Shown here one piece after another: positions 52,323 through 61,457 of a stretch of DNA of 64,000 nt (the first letter of the stretch is position 1; each line of letters opens with the position of its first letter). The position numbers were made by a program, and so were the translations under genes. The notes beneath the pieces were generated by a model. The model was given only the letters and a program-made list of their open reading frames with translations, ran no database searches and was not told where the DNA came from. This stretch comes from an uncultured Alistipes sp. (GTDB lineage: Bacteria > Bacteroidota > Bacteroidia > Bacteroidales > Rikenellaceae), in contig CANBCZ010000001.1 in NCBI GenBank assembly GCA_947367255.1, forward strand, positions 1-64,000, read 5' to 3'.

Positions 52323-52439
52323 TAGCGGGACATCTACTTCCGCTAACCCAAATAAACAGCAAAGGGCAGTACGTCTTGTACAGCCCTTCGCTGTTTTTTG
52401 TGCCGAGCGTTGTACCTGCCCCACTCTGACGACAAATGT
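52310..52439 (+). repeat. Nested hairpin element, copy 10 (type B)
   Basis: The left arm ACATTTGTCGT (52310-52320) starts 12 nt before the end of the YgiQ CDS and pairs perfectly (11 bp) with ACGACAAATGT (52429-52439). Middle GCGGGACAT and CTTCCGCTAA face GTGCCGAGCG and CTGCCC. Inner CAGC-AAAGGGC / GCCCTTCGCTG carries the apex GTAC-GTCTT-GTAC and ends in T6. The inner stem is nearly identical to copy 4 although the flanks differ. Downstream (52440-52500) are left-arm-like fragments (TTGCTGCACATCCCTC). Confidence 0.9.
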
Positions 52440-52539
52440 GTGCACATATTGGGCGGCGTGCAAACTTGCTGCACATCCCTCATAGAGTTTTGCCAATCAG
52501 AAGATATTAGGTGAAAAATGCTTAATCCGACGACCAACA

Positions 52540-52567
52540 AAAAAGACATCCACGCGGATGTCTTTTT
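52540..52567. terminator. Bidirectional terminator
   Basis: AAAAAGACATCC-ACGC-GGATGTCTTTTT perfect 12-bp stem, just past the minus-strand wHTH stop (52569) and downstream of YgiQ. Confidence 0.85.
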
Positions 52568-52568
52568 G

Positions 52569-52853
52569 CTACATGTTGATATAACCTTTTAGTGCCTCCA
52601 CGTACTCTTTGAAGGCCGCTCTGCCTATCTCGGTGATTTTGCAGAGGGTGCGAGGTTTGCGCCCCACAAAGCCCTTTTCGACCTCTATATATCCCGCTTT
52701 GGATAGCTTGTCTATCTGCACGCTCAGGTTGCCCGATGTTGCACCTGTGCGCTCTTTGAGATATACAAAGTCTGCAGCCTCAACACCTATAAGTATTGAG
52801 ATGACTGCAAGGCGCAGCTCCGAGTGCAAGAGTGGGTCTAATGGTTTGAGCAT
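52569..52853 (-). CDS. Winged-helix transcriptional regulator
   Basis: 94 aa. DPLLHSELRLAVISILIGVEAADFVYLKERTGATSGNLSVQIDKLSKAGYIEVEKGFVGRKPRTLCKITEIGRAAF is a compact winged helix of the MarR-like HTH_34 type, without a ligand domain. The stop codon lies 2 nt from the terminator. Its gene partner 2 nt upstream (52856) is a small membrane protein. Paired wHTH/membrane gene units are common in Bacteroidota, and the regulator probably controls its own promoter. Confidence 0.9.
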   Translation of the reverse strand: MLKPLDPLLHSELRLAVISILIGVEAADFVYLKERTGATSGNLSVQIDKLSKAGYIEVEKGFVGRKPRTLCKITEIGRAAFKEYVEALKGYINM

Positions 52854-52855
52854 AA

Positions 52856-53470
52856 CTAATTGTTGCTACTTCTTTTGTGCATAATATGTCCGGGGATTAC
52901 CATCATCACCAGAAATATTAGTGCAAAGATAATAATATCGCTGTAAATTAGCCAATTTGTAGTGCTATGAAGAGCCTCTGTCTCCAGATTTTTCACAACA
53001 ATATGCTTGATAGGGAAGATTAGCGACAGCAGCATAGCCACGCCTCCGCATATTGTTAAGTTGCGATGGCGACATATAGCACCTGTAATTACCGTACCCA
53101 TACCCATCAGCAGTACAATGAGAAAGAACATCGACGTTCCATATACAACTGCCGCCACAAAGGCATAGAGTGATGATACGCCAAATACCGCCCATACAGC
53201 ACTTATGCTGCGATCAACATACGACTTGGGTGTTGGAGCCTCTTTGTGTGCAAGAAGAGTTGTTGCCACTCCGCCAATTACCGGAATCAACCACCACGCC
53301 CAAATCAGCATAGGGTTAAGGTTGAGGCACATGACAAAGTACTCAAAAATAGATACCGCAATGGTCGTATATCCCCACGCAAGAAAATATTTACCACTGT
53401 TGCTCTCAATCTGATTTGAGGTATCCGCAATCATCTGCGAGATAATCTCTAATGATTTTTCTCTATCCAT
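52856..53470 (-). CDS. Hypothetical membrane protein paired with wHTH regulator
   Basis: 204 aa with a cytosolic N-terminal 25 residues, about five to six membrane helices (from FLAWGYTTIAVSIFEYFVMCL to IIIFALIFLVMMVIPGHIM) and a short basic end (HKRSSNN). No known domain recognised; the gene pair with the regulator is the only clue. Promoter upstream fits TTG-N20-TATATTTG. It could be a transporter component or a sensor. Confidence 0.8.
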   Translation of the reverse strand: MDREKSLEIISQMIADTSNQIESNSGKYFLAWGYTTIAVSIFEYFVMCLNLNPMLIWAWWLIPVIGGVATTLLAHKEAPTPKSYVDRSISAVWAVFGVSSLYAFVAAVVYGTSMFFLIVLLMGMGTVITGAICRHRNLTICGGVAMLLSLIFPIKHIVVKNLETEALHSTTNWLIYSDIIIFALIFLVMMVIPGHIMHKRSSNN

Positions 53471-53507
53471 AATGTTACTATTTAAGTTATTAGACTATTT
53501 TCTACTG

Positions 53508-53538
53508 CAAATATAAACAAGTTTATAATATAAACCAA
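53508..53538 (-). promoter_or_regulatory. Promoter of the membrane protein/wHTH pair
   Basis: On the minus strand TTG (53536-53538), 20-nt spacer, TATATTTG (53508-53515). The gene starts at 53470, giving a leader of about 35 nt. Confidence 0.65.
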
Positions 53539-53547
53539 ATTTTTAGA

Positions 53548-53585
53548 AAAAAATAAGAGGAAGATAGCCCCTCCCCTTATTTTTT
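53548..53585 (-). terminator. Terminator of the ompH operon
   Basis: Imperfect A/T-flanked stem (ATAAGAGG / CCCCTTAT with one mismatch) immediately past the ompH stop at 53591, with A-run on the plus strand giving TTTTTTT on the minus strand. Confidence 0.55.
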
Positions 53586-53590
53586 GTCTA

Positions 53591-54112
53591 TTACTGAGCA
53601 GGTGCGTCGGTGATGCCGAGCTCCTTCTTAACAGCCGCATTAATATCAACCACCTGTGCTGCGTCAGAGTAAACAAATACCATAGCATCGAATACTGCTG
53701 CATAGCCAGCTGCCTTTGCAACCTTAGAGATAGCTGCGTCGAGCTTCTCCTGGATAGGTGCTGCAAGCTCCTGCTGCTTCTTTGAGAAGTCCTGCTGTGC
53801 AATCTGCTGGAACTCTGCATAGCGCTGCTGCAGACCGTTAAGCTCTGCCTGCTTCATCTGCTTTACTGTAGGGTTCATAGTTGCCTGAGCCTTCTCGAAC
53901 TCTGCATAGCGGTTATTGAACTCAACCTGAATAGCCTCAAGCTGCTCCTGGAGCTCCTTGCCGAATGCATCGAGGTTCTGCTGCATCTCCTTAGTCTCCG
54001 GCATAACAGCGAAGATCTCCTGAGTATTTACGCGAGCGAGCTTCTGTGCAAAAACTGTTGTTGAGCAGAGTACTGCTGCCACAACAAGGGTTAGTTTAAG
54101 AATCTTTTTCAT
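53591..54112 (-). CDS. OmpH/Skp-family periplasmic chaperone
   Basis: 173 aa. Signal peptide (1-22, VFA-QK). The mature protein is almost entirely helical with a long central coiled coil (MQQNLDAFGKELQEQLEAIQVEFNNRYAEFEKAQATMN...) as in the Skp tentacles that shield unfolded outer-membrane proteins. Second of two ompH-like genes directly downstream of bamA; 12 nt after the first. Confidence 0.93.
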   Translation of the reverse strand: MKKILKLTLVVAAVLCSTTVFAQKLARVNTQEIFAVMPETKEMQQNLDAFGKELQEQLEAIQVEFNNRYAEFEKAQATMNPTVKQMKQAELNGLQQRYAEFQQIAQQDFSKKQQELAAPIQEKLDAAISKVAKAAGYAAVFDAMVFVYSDAAQVVDINAAVKKELGITDAPAQ

Positions 54113-54123
54113 AGTAAATTTTA

Positions 54124-54630
54124 TTATTTAAGTTGTTCAATAATCTTATTTGTGTGGTCCACGCTCTCTGAGTGGTAGAGCATAGATGCATTTGCCGCTA
54201 TGTCGAGAACCATATCATAGCCACCGCTCTTTGCGTAGTTGTCAATAGCTGCAAAGACCTTCCTCTGTATAGGCTGTATAAGCTCTATGCGCTTTTTCAT
54301 CATCAGACCATCGTTGCCGAATACCGACTCCTGATACTCTGCCACCTTACGCTCCTCGGCAAGTATCTCCTGCTCGCGTGCATAGCGATTGGCATCCGAG
54401 AGGTTCTGCTTCTGCGAGATATATGAGTTGTACATACTCTCGACCTTTGCGTATGCGGCATCGATTTTACTCTGGTAATCCTTTGCCATAGCGTCGAGGG
54501 CCGAAATGGCGCTGTTATACTCTGCAATAGAGCGGAAAATCTTCTCGCTGTCTACGACAATATACTTCTGGGCAGATGCTGCGCCGATGCTTAGCACTAC
54601 AGCGGCAAGGGCAATAATAAATCGTTTCAT
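54124..54630 (-). CDS. OmpH/Skp-family periplasmic chaperone (first copy)
   Basis: 168 aa from the ATG at 54630; the longer reading from 54678 adds 16 residues before the signal peptide MKRFIIALAAVVLSIGAASAQ and overlaps bamA's stop. SEKIFRSIAEYNSAISALDAMAKDYQSKIDAAYAKVESMYNSYISQ is the coiled-coil region. Shares the Skp fold with the gene at 53591 but is more divergent. Same operon with bamA. Confidence 0.92.
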   Translation of the reverse strand: MKRFIIALAAVVLSIGAASAQKYIVVDSEKIFRSIAEYNSAISALDAMAKDYQSKIDAAYAKVESMYNSYISQKQNLSDANRYAREQEILAEERKVAEYQESVFGNDGLMMKKRIELIQPIQRKVFAAIDNYAKSGGYDMVLDIAANASMLYHSESVDHTNKIIEQLK

Positions 54631-54677
54631 AATACTCCTTTTTATATATAACGCACTATGATTCAAAAATATTGCCA

Positions 54678-57317
54678 TTAGAAGTTCTGACCGATGACAA
54701 AGTGGAACTGGCTGCCGCTTGGCTTAGTATCGCCAACCTTAGGATCGAATCCCCAACCCCAGTCGATACCGAGCATACCTACGATAGGCAGATAGAGGCG
54801 AACACCGACACCGGCTGAACGCTTGATCTTGAATGGTGAAAAGTCCTTCCACGATGCAAAACCGCTACCACCCTCGAGGAATCCGAGCACATAGATCTGT
54901 GACGATGGCTTGAGAATTACAGGGTAACGAAGCTCGACTGTATACTTGTTGTAACCTACAGAGTAGCGTGTTGTCAGCGGGTCGAGATCTCCATCCTCAT
55001 AACCACGCAGCGAGATGATATCCACACCATAGATGCTATAACCGGTCATACCGTCACCACCGACCTGGAATCGCTCGAACGGAGATACCTTGTTAGGGTT
55101 GTAGTGACCCAGATAACCCATCTCTGCCTTAGCCATCAGCACGAGGTTGTTGTTGCGGGTAAGTGGCTGATACCAAGCAGCCTTGAACTGCCACTTGTGG
55201 AACTCGATCCAGCGCCAACGATCCTGCTCTGAGAGGTTTGGATCGGTATAGTCCTTGCCATCCCAAGATGAGAACGGAGGTGTTACCTGTACTGAGAATG
55301 AGATATCCGAACCGCGACGAGGGTAGATTGGCTGGTCGGTAGAGTTACGCGACATCACGAACTTCGCCGCAAGGGTATTCGCATTACCATTCTCCATGAT
55401 AAACGATGTATAACCCTTCAGACCATAGCGGAGGTATGATAGCTCACCATAAATCTGGAAGTAAGGGTCTGGCCAGTTAAGACGAGTACCGATACCAATA
55501 GCAGCTCCATACGAACGGAAGTATGTTGTTGCTTTCTGCCATGGATAGTATGCGTCGTTAGACTCCGAGAGGTGACCCGAAATGGTGAGCGAGGTCGGCT
55601 TGCGACCACCCAACCATGGCTCAGAGAAGCTCAGCGAGAGTGCCTTATAGTATGTACCGTTTGTCTGACCGGAGATAGAGAGGCGCTGGTTCTGACCCAT
55701 AGGGTAAGGACGCCAAGCATCCTTCTTGAAGAAGTTACGCATCGAGAGGTTGTTCAGGGTAATACCTACCGAACCCACGAAGGTACCCGAACCCCAACCT
55801 GCAGCGATATTGAACTGGTCTGAAGCCTTCTCCTCGAGTGGCCAGTTGATATCTACGAGGTCAGATGCACCCTGAACGAGCTTGATGTCCGGCATAATAG
55901 CCTCCTCGTTGAAGTGCTGCATACCTGCAAGGGTGCGGATGGTCTGCATAAGCAGCGAGCGGTTGTAGAGCTCGCCCGGACGGGTGTAGAGCTCACGACG
56001 GATAACCTCGTCATCCACGCGCATATTACCCGAGATACCTACATTGTTGATAGTAAACTGCTTACCCTCGAATACTCGAATCTCGAGGTCGAGAGAGTCC
56101 GGACCGACAATAATCTCGGCAGGCTCGATCTGCGACACGAGATAACCCTCGTTCTGATAGAGGCTTGAGATTGACATATCGTCAGGATTCATCTCCTTAC
56201 CGATACCGAGTCGCTTGTGGATAGACTTCTTGTCGTACACATCGCCACTCTTTACTGCCAAAAGCTTCTGCAAATGGTCGGTCTCGTAACGAGAGTTACC
56301 CACCCAATTTACATTACGGATGAAGTACTTGTTACCCTCGTTCAGTGCGATATGGATGCCGAGTCGCTTGTTGTTAATCTGATATATCGAGTCGGAGAGG
56401 ATGTGCGCATTACGGTATCCCTTAGAGTTGTAGAAGTCGATCAACAGCTCCTTGTCCTCCTCGTAGTCCTTCTCCATCAGCTTTGTCTGCTGCCAGAACT
56501 TGTAGCTCACCTTGTGGGTCTTCTTGAAGGCACGCTCCAGACGCTTGCCCTCGAAGTTGTTGTTACCCTCGAAGGTGATCTCACCTACACGCACGCGGTC
56601 GTTCTTGACAACATCGAAGGTTACATTTACGCCCTGCTTGATAACTGAGTCGGGCTCTATAGATGCAGTAACCTCGCAGTTACGAAATCCCTTATCCGAG
56701 AAGTGCTGCTTGATGAGCTTGATATTCTTGTCGATAATGTAGTCTGAGAGCTCGTGACCGCGCTTGAGCTTGAGCTCCTCTACAAGGTCGGCACTCTTGC
56801 TCTTAGGCACACCGCCCACCTTCCAGTTCATTACACGCGGACGCTCCTTGAGCATAACCTCCAGATCGAGGCTGTCGCCCTCGATAGTGGCACCAATCTG
56901 AATATCCTCGAAGTAGCGCTGCATCCAGAGACGGTTTGCCGCATTCTGGATAAACGGACCCGGCAGATATACCGAATCGCCCGGCACCAGACCTGATGCA
57001 GAGCGGAGAATGTCGTGGTTGAGGTACTTCACACCGTGAATATTCACCTTGCGGATGTGGTAGAGCTGCGGATTTTTGCTGCTCATATAAGGAGCATTCT
57101 CCGGCACCACGAAGTTGTCGTCCGGGTTTTCGAAGATCTCTGTAGGATTACCCTTCTTAGGTGCAGTTGCAGCCTTTGCGTCGCGCAACGACTCGCGTAA
57201 CTCTGTACGCGCCCTCTTGCGCTCATCGCGCTCCTCCTTCTTGCTCTGCTCTGCGGCTACAGTGAGTGTAGAGAAGAGCAGTGCGGTGAAAATCAGATAT
57301 TTCAAAAAATGCTTCAT
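54678..57317 (-). CDS. bamA: Outer-membrane protein assembly factor BamA
   Basis: 879 aa from the ATG at 57317 (the TTG at 57320 is not needed). Signal peptide to about 22. POTRA repeats follow (VRKVNIHGVKYLNHDILRSASGLVPGD-like; VRVGEITFEGNNNFEGKRL; FTINNVGISGNMRVDDEVIRRELYTRPG), and the barrel runs from about 540 to the terminal residue F of VIGQNF. Conserved barrel motif VGGDGMTGYSIYGVD. Inserts outer-membrane beta-barrels. In Bacteroidota the first POTRA region carries a charged N-terminal extension, as here (AEQSKKEERDERKRARTELRE). Next to uppS and ompH genes. Confidence 0.96.
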   Translation of the reverse strand: MKHFLKYLIFTALLFSTLTVAAEQSKKEERDERKRARTELRESLRDAKAATAPKKGNPTEIFENPDDNFVVPENAPYMSSKNPQLYHIRKVNIHGVKYLNHDILRSASGLVPGDSVYLPGPFIQNAANRLWMQRYFEDIQIGATIEGDSLDLEVMLKERPRVMNWKVGGVPKSKSADLVEELKLKRGHELSDYIIDKNIKLIKQHFSDKGFRNCEVTASIEPDSVIKQGVNVTFDVVKNDRVRVGEITFEGNNNFEGKRLERAFKKTHKVSYKFWQQTKLMEKDYEEDKELLIDFYNSKGYRNAHILSDSIYQINNKRLGIHIALNEGNKYFIRNVNWVGNSRYETDHLQKLLAVKSGDVYDKKSIHKRLGIGKEMNPDDMSISSLYQNEGYLVSQIEPAEIIVGPDSLDLEIRVFEGKQFTINNVGISGNMRVDDEVIRRELYTRPGELYNRSLLMQTIRTLAGMQHFNEEAIMPDIKLVQGASDLVDINWPLEEKASDQFNIAAGWGSGTFVGSVGITLNNLSMRNFFKKDAWRPYPMGQNQRLSISGQTNGTYYKALSLSFSEPWLGGRKPTSLTISGHLSESNDAYYPWQKATTYFRSYGAAIGIGTRLNWPDPYFQIYGELSYLRYGLKGYTSFIMENGNANTLAAKFVMSRNSTDQPIYPRRGSDISFSVQVTPPFSSWDGKDYTDPNLSEQDRWRWIEFHKWQFKAAWYQPLTRNNNLVLMAKAEMGYLGHYNPNKVSPFERFQVGGDGMTGYSIYGVDIISLRGYEDGDLDPLTTRYSVGYNKYTVELRYPVILKPSSQIYVLGFLEGGSGFASWKDFSPFKIKRSAGVGVRLYLPIVGMLGIDWGWGFDPKVGDTKPSGSQFHFVIGQNF

Positions 57318-57338
57318 CAAATAATATACTTTTTAACC

Positions 57339-58049
57339 CTACAGCTTGCCATATCGACGCTCGCGACCGGCATAAACCTCCAAGGCTTTATCAAACTCAT
57401 TCTGCTTAAAATCGGGCCACATAACCTCCGGAAAGTACATCTCCGCATAGCTCGCCTGCCAGAGCAAGAAGTTGCTCAATCGACACTCGCCGCTTGTGCG
57501 GATAATAAAGTCCGGGTCGGGAATATCTGCCGTATAGAGGCTCTGCGATACGGTCTGCTCACAGATATCCTCAACACTCAGCTCGCCTGCTGCAACCCTG
57601 CGGGCAATAGCCTTTGCGGCTGTTGTAATCTCGTCGCGTGAAGAGTAGTCAAAGGCGAGGACAAGTGTCAGTTCACCGCCCTCGGCTGTCGCGCTCTCGA
57701 TCTGCTGAAGATGGCTGCATACCCTCTCCGAGAAACGATCACGACGACCAATAGTCACTACGCGTACCCCCTGAGCCTTCAGCTCGGCGGTCTCGGCAAT
57801 CACGCTCTTGCAAAACAACTCCATCAGAGCATTTACCTCCTCAATCGGACGACCCCAATTCTCGGTCGAAAAGGCGTATATTGTAAGGTAACGAACCCCA
57901 TTTCTGCGTGCAGCCTTAATAACCTCACGAACAGAATCAACACCCTCTATATGACCCTCATAGCGCTCCTTGCCCTGAGCCTTTGCCCAGCGACCATTGC
58001 CATCCATAATGATAGCAACGTGAGTAGGTACTTGCTTTGTATTGCCCAT
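57339..58049 (-). CDS. uppS: Isoprenyl transferase (undecaprenyl diphosphate synthase)
   Basis: 236 aa cis-prenyltransferase. MDGNGRWAKAQGKERYEGH at the N-terminus with the catalytic Asp, LTIYAFSTENWGRP, and DFIIRTSGECRLSNFLLWQASYAEMYF are diagnostic. Makes C55 undecaprenyl diphosphate, the carrier for peptidoglycan and O-antigen units. It is 21 nt before bamA on the same strand. Possible -7 element TATATTTG at 58058-58065. Confidence 0.97.
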   Translation of the reverse strand: MGNTKQVPTHVAIIMDGNGRWAKAQGKERYEGHIEGVDSVREVIKAARRNGVRYLTIYAFSTENWGRPIEEVNALMELFCKSVIAETAELKAQGVRVVTIGRRDRFSERVCSHLQQIESATAEGGELTLVLAFDYSSRDEITTAAKAIARRVAAGELSVEDICEQTVSQSLYTADIPDPDFIIRTSGECRLSNFLLWQASYAEMYFPEVMWPDFKQNEFDKALEVYAGRERRYGKL

Positions 58050-58112
58050 ATAACTCGCAAATATAGTTATTTTTTTGTAAAAAATACACTTTTGCGGGGA
58101 TAATCACACTTT

Positions 58113-58988
58113 TTAGCGATTATCCACACCCCACATTAACTTATTTCGTAACGTATCGTAGAATGAAATATTGTGTGGCACGGCAAGAGATATGCTTCTT
58201 TTTGATATTTTGACCTCTATTTTCTCTCCATCGGCAACGGCAAATGTGCGGTTATCGACCGAAATCGACGCCTCGCCTTTGCGGGTGTGAATGGCAAGAG
58301 ATATAGTGCTGCTGTCGGGTGCCACAACAGGTCGCAAAGTGAGGTTGTGCGGCGAGAGCGGAGTGAGTATCAGACAGCGGCAGGATGGTGCCACGATAGG
58401 ACCTCCCGCACTGAGCGAGTAGGCGGTGGAACCCGTTGGTGTTGAGATAATTAGACCGTCGCCGTTGCAGGTGAGAGTCGGCAGTGAATCTATCGCCACA
58501 TCGACCGAAATCATCGTTGCTCCGAGCCTCTGTACAGCTACCTCATTCAAGGCATAAACGCTCTGTTTTTTGCCGTCGAGAGTGCCACTTACAGAGAGCA
58601 TCGAACGCTGCTCGATAAGCAGTGAACGACTTGCAATCTGCTCGAAAACTTCGTCAATCTCGGTGCTCTGCGCAAGGGCGAGAAAACCGAGCCTTCCCGA
58701 GTTGATGCCGACAACAGATATATCGCTGCCATTCAGACGGTGAACACCCTCCAGAAGTGTTCCGTCGCCACCATAGCAGACCATAACTGCGTCATCAGAG
58801 ATATTTTCTACACTCTGACCATAGCGATTTTCGGGCGCAATTATACGCTCGGTGAACTTTTCGATGCACTCTGCAGCCTCCTCATTTACAGCCCAATCGA
58901 AGCCGTAGCGCTCTATGGCTGCGAAAATCTGAACTATCTTATCTCTGTGTGCCTGACTGAGCGGGCGTGAAAAAAGTATGATTTTCAT
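58113..58988 (-). CDS. nadK: NAD kinase
   Basis: 291 aa. [13 protein letters not shown] (P-loop-like GGDGT) and [26 protein letters not shown] with the NAD-binding NE/D motif. Phosphorylates NAD to NADP in the cytosol. Expressed from the divergent palindromic promoter region at 59011-59030. It lies 63 nt before uppS, so may or may not be co-transcribed. Confidence 0.97.
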   Translation of the reverse strand: MKIILFSRPLSQAHRDKIVQIFAAIERYGFDWAVNEEAAECIEKFTERIIAPENRYGQSVENISDDAVMVCYGGDGTLLEGVHRLNGSDISVVGINSGRLGFLALAQSTEIDEVFEQIASRSLLIEQRSMLSVSGTLDGKKQSVYALNEVAVQRLGATMISVDVAIDSLPTLTCNGDGLIISTPTGSTAYSLSAGGPIVAPSCRCLILTPLSPHNLTLRPVVAPDSSTISLAIHTRKGEASISVDNRTFAVADGEKIEVKISKRSISLAVPHNISFYDTLRNKLMWGVDNR

Positions 58989-59010
58989 TTCAACTCTTGA
59001 AGAAAATGTT

Positions 59011-59030
59011 TATCTTTGTGGACAAAGATA
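59011..59030. promoter_or_regulatory. Palindromic divergent promoter between nadK and pdxJ
   Basis: TATCTTTG-TGGA-CAAAGATA is a perfect inverted repeat: each half is a -7 element, TATCTTTG on the plus strand for pdxJ (59011-59018) and on the minus strand for nadK (59023-59030). For nadK the TTG at 59052-59054 gives a 21-nt spacer. For pdxJ the -33 box is weak. The two polymerases would compete for the same 20 bp. Confidence 0.7.
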
Positions 59031-59047
59031 CAGAATTTTTAGCTGTT

Positions 59048-59767
59048 ATGACAAAGCTGAGTGTAAATATTAATAAAATTGCCGTTATCCGCAACTCTCG
59101 CGGTGGCAATATGCCCGATGTTGTGAAGGCAGCTGTGGCAATCGAGCGCTTTGGTGGTCAGGGTATAACTGTTCATCCGCGACCTGATGCACGCCATATC
59201 CGTTATAGTGATGTGCGCGAGCTGAAGGGTGTGGTCTCTACCGAGCTCAATATAGAGGGCAATCCTATCGATTCGTTTGTGGAGCTTGTCTGTGAGGTTG
59301 TTCCTGCACAGGTCACCCTTGTTCCCGATGCTGCTGATGCAATCACCTCGAATGCGGGCTGGGATACAGTCACAAATCGTGAATTCCTGCAGCAGATGTG
59401 CGAAAAGTTCCACCAGTACGGCATCCGCGTCTCTATCTTTGTCGATCCCGATGTGGATATGGTTCGTGGTGCAAAGGAGTGCGGCGCAGACCGCGTAGAG
59501 CTCTATACAGAGGCATATGCGCGTGACTATGCTTTAGACCGCGAGGCGGCTATAGCCCCTTATGTCGCTGCTGCCGAGGCTGCTCGCGAGTGTGGTCTGG
59601 GACTCAATGCCGGTCACGACCTGTCGTTGGAGAATTTGCGCTACTTTGCCGAGCGTATTCCGTGGTGCGACGAGGTATCTATCGGTCACGCACTGATTAG
59701 CGATGCACTCTACTACGGTTTGGAAAATACTGTTCAACTTTATCGCCGTTGCCTGAAAGATGAGTAA
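59048..59767 (+). CDS. pdxJ: Pyridoxine 5'-phosphate synthase
   Basis: 239 aa from the ATG at 59048, set by family homology ([20 protein letters not shown]) and by the promoter upstream; the longer reading from 58997 is a promoter-region artefact. TIM barrel; [18 protein letters not shown] and [11 protein letters not shown] with conserved His/Glu residues. Condenses 3-hydroxy-1-aminoacetone phosphate with deoxyxylulose 5-phosphate, the last step of de novo vitamin B6 synthesis. Overlaps the next gene by 8 nt. Confidence 0.96.
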   Translation: MTKLSVNINKIAVIRNSRGGNMPDVVKAAVAIERFGGQGITVHPRPDARHIRYSDVRELKGVVSTELNIEGNPIDSFVELVCEVVPAQVTLVPDAADAITSNAGWDTVTNREFLQQMCEKFHQYGIRVSIFVDPDVDMVRGAKECGADRVELYTEAYARDYALDREAAIAPYVAAAEAARECGLGLNAGHDLSLENLRYFAERIPWCDEVSIGHALISDALYYGLENTVQLYRRCLKDE

Positions 59768-61160
59768 CCCGCTGTCACTACCAATATTCAAGAGAATCTC
59801 GCGTCTGGTCGATAGCCGTGGCGTGCAGGCATTTGTTATCGGAGGATATGTGCGCGACTACTACCTGCGCCGTAAGTGCTCCGATATAGATGTCGTTGTT
59901 GTTGGCAGTGGTATTGAGATTGCTCAGGCACTTGCCGCCGAGCTGAAGACTAATGTGGTGGTTTTCAAGCGTTTCGGTACGGCTATGTTGCATCACGACG
60001 GTCTTGAAATAGAGTTTGTCGGAGCCCGAAAGGAGTCCTATACTCCCGACTCTCGCAAGCCTCATGTCGAGGATGGAACTATCGAGGACGACCAGCGCCG
60101 CCGCGACTTTACGATTAACGCAATGGCGTGGAGTCTCAATGGTGAGAACTTCGGAGAACTTGTCGATCCGTTTGATGGAATGTACGACCTTGAGGATTGC
60201 ATAATTCGCACCCCTTGCGACCCGGATATAACCTTCTCGGATGACCCTCTGAGAATGATGCGCGGCATTCGCTTTGCATCGCAGCTGGGTTTCGATTTGG
60301 AAGATGAAACTTTCGAGGCTATCCGCCGTAACAGGGAGCGTATAAAGATTGTCTCCAAGGAGCGTATCATCGTGGAACTCAATAAGATAGTCGCTTCGCC
60401 CGTGCCGTCTATCGGCTTTGAATTGCTGGAGCTTACGGGACTTTTGGAGTTGATTTTCCCTGAACTTCACAACCTCTGCGGTGTGGAGAAGAGGGGTAAC
60501 CACGCACATAAAGATAACTTCAAACATACACTTAAGGTGCTCGATAATGTGGCACGCAAGAGTGACGATTTGTACCTGCGTTGGGCGGCTGTTCTGCACG
60601 ATATTGCCAAGCCGCAGTGCAAGAGCTATGACCCTAAAATCGGTTGGTCGTTCCATGGTCACGAGGTTGTCGGCTCGAAGATGATTCAGCCTATCTTCCG
60701 CCGTCTGGGACTTCCTTTGGGCGAGCCTATGCGCTTTGTGCAGAAGATGGTCTTTCTGCATCTGCGCCCGATAATCCTTGCCGAGGATGTTGTTACCGAT
60801 TCGGCTGTTCGTCGCCTGCTCTTTGAGGCGGGAGATGATGTGGAGAAGCTGATGACCCTCTGCGAGGCAGATATCACTTCGGGTATTGAGCAGAAGGTTA
60901 AAAAGTTCTTGGAAAACTTCGCTATGGTGCGCGAGAAGATGAAGGATCTCGAGGAGCGCGACCGTATCCGTAACTTCCAGCCACCTATTACGGGCGATAT
61001 TATTATGCGCGAGTACGATGTTCCGCCGTGCAGCCTGCTGGGTGAGATGAAGGAGATTATCAAAAACGCAATTCTCGACGGCAAAATCCCGAATGACTAC
61101 GACGCTGCACATGCGATGCTCGAAGAGCTTGCGGCAGAGCGAGGACTAAAAAAGAGATAG
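59760..61160 (+). CDS. cca: CCA tRNA nucleotidyltransferase (HD-domain type)
   Basis: 466 aa. Nucleotidyltransferase head [26 protein letters not shown] with the DxD metal site, [31 protein letters not shown], then a helical neck and an HD domain ([33 protein letters not shown]). Adds or repairs the CCA end of tRNA. The HD part may give phosphatase or phosphodiesterase activity. The terminator hairpin begins inside its last codons. Confidence 0.94.
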   Translation: MSNPLSLPIFKRISRLVDSRGVQAFVIGGYVRDYYLRRKCSDIDVVVVGSGIEIAQALAAELKTNVVVFKRFGTAMLHHDGLEIEFVGARKESYTPDSRKPHVEDGTIEDDQRRRDFTINAMAWSLNGENFGELVDPFDGMYDLEDCIIRTPCDPDITFSDDPLRMMRGIRFASQLGFDLEDETFEAIRRNRERIKIVSKERIIVELNKIVASPVPSIGFELLELTGLLELIFPELHNLCGVEKRGNHAHKDNFKHTLKVLDNVARKSDDLYLRWAAVLHDIAKPQCKSYDPKIGWSFHGHEVVGSKMIQPIFRRLGLPLGEPMRFVQKMVFLHLRPIILAEDVVTDSAVRRLLFEAGDDVEKLMTLCEADITSGIEQKVKKFLENFAMVREKMKDLEERDRIRNFQPPITGDIIMREYDVPPCSLLGEMKEIIKNAILDGKIPNDYDAAHAMLEELAAERGLKKR

Positions 61161-61190
61161 GGAACACGAATTGTGTTCCCTATCTCTTTT
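61150..61190. terminator. Bidirectional terminator overlapping the cca stop
   Basis: An 18-bp stem with perfect arms (AAAAGAGATAGGGAACAC paired to its complement) and a GAATT loop, ending in T4 on the plus strand. The last three codons and stop of cca are part of the left arm. On the minus strand it also stops rpsT transcription. Confidence 0.85.
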
Positions 61191-61205
61191 GCTGTAAACC
61201 GCTGA

Positions 61206-61457
61206 TTAGAGCGCGTTTACGTGCAACTGAATTGCGCCTTTGAGGTTACCTGCCTTGTTCTTGTGGATAATGTTGTGCTTAGCCAACTTATCGAGCATAG
61301 CAGTTACCTTTGGAAGCAAAGCCTCAGCAGCAGCCTTCTCAGTAGTGTGACGCAGAGCCTTTACAGCGTTGCGAGCAGTCTTGTGATAGAGGCGGTTGTG
61401 AGCACGCTTTGTAGCAGTCTGGCGAATTCGCTTCTTTGATGATTTGTGATTTGCCAT
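61206..61457 (-). CDS. rpsT: 30S ribosomal protein S20
   Basis: 83 aa, helical and basic: [35 protein letters not shown], typical S20 N-terminus. Binds 16S rRNA helices 9 and 44. Transcribed from the same direction as the tRNA-Glu gene 224 nt upstream. Terminator at 61150-61190. Confidence 0.97.
   Translation of the reverse strand: MANHKSSKKRIRQTATKRAHNRLYHKTARNAVKALRHTTEKAAAEALLPKVTAMLDKLAKHNIIHKNKAGNLKGAIQLHVNAL

Noticed and set aside
2326..52439. Hairpin family as CRISPR array or integron attC sites
   Set aside because: Copies are dispersed, not in a regular array, have no spacers, no cas or integrase gene, and lack attC R/L boxes.
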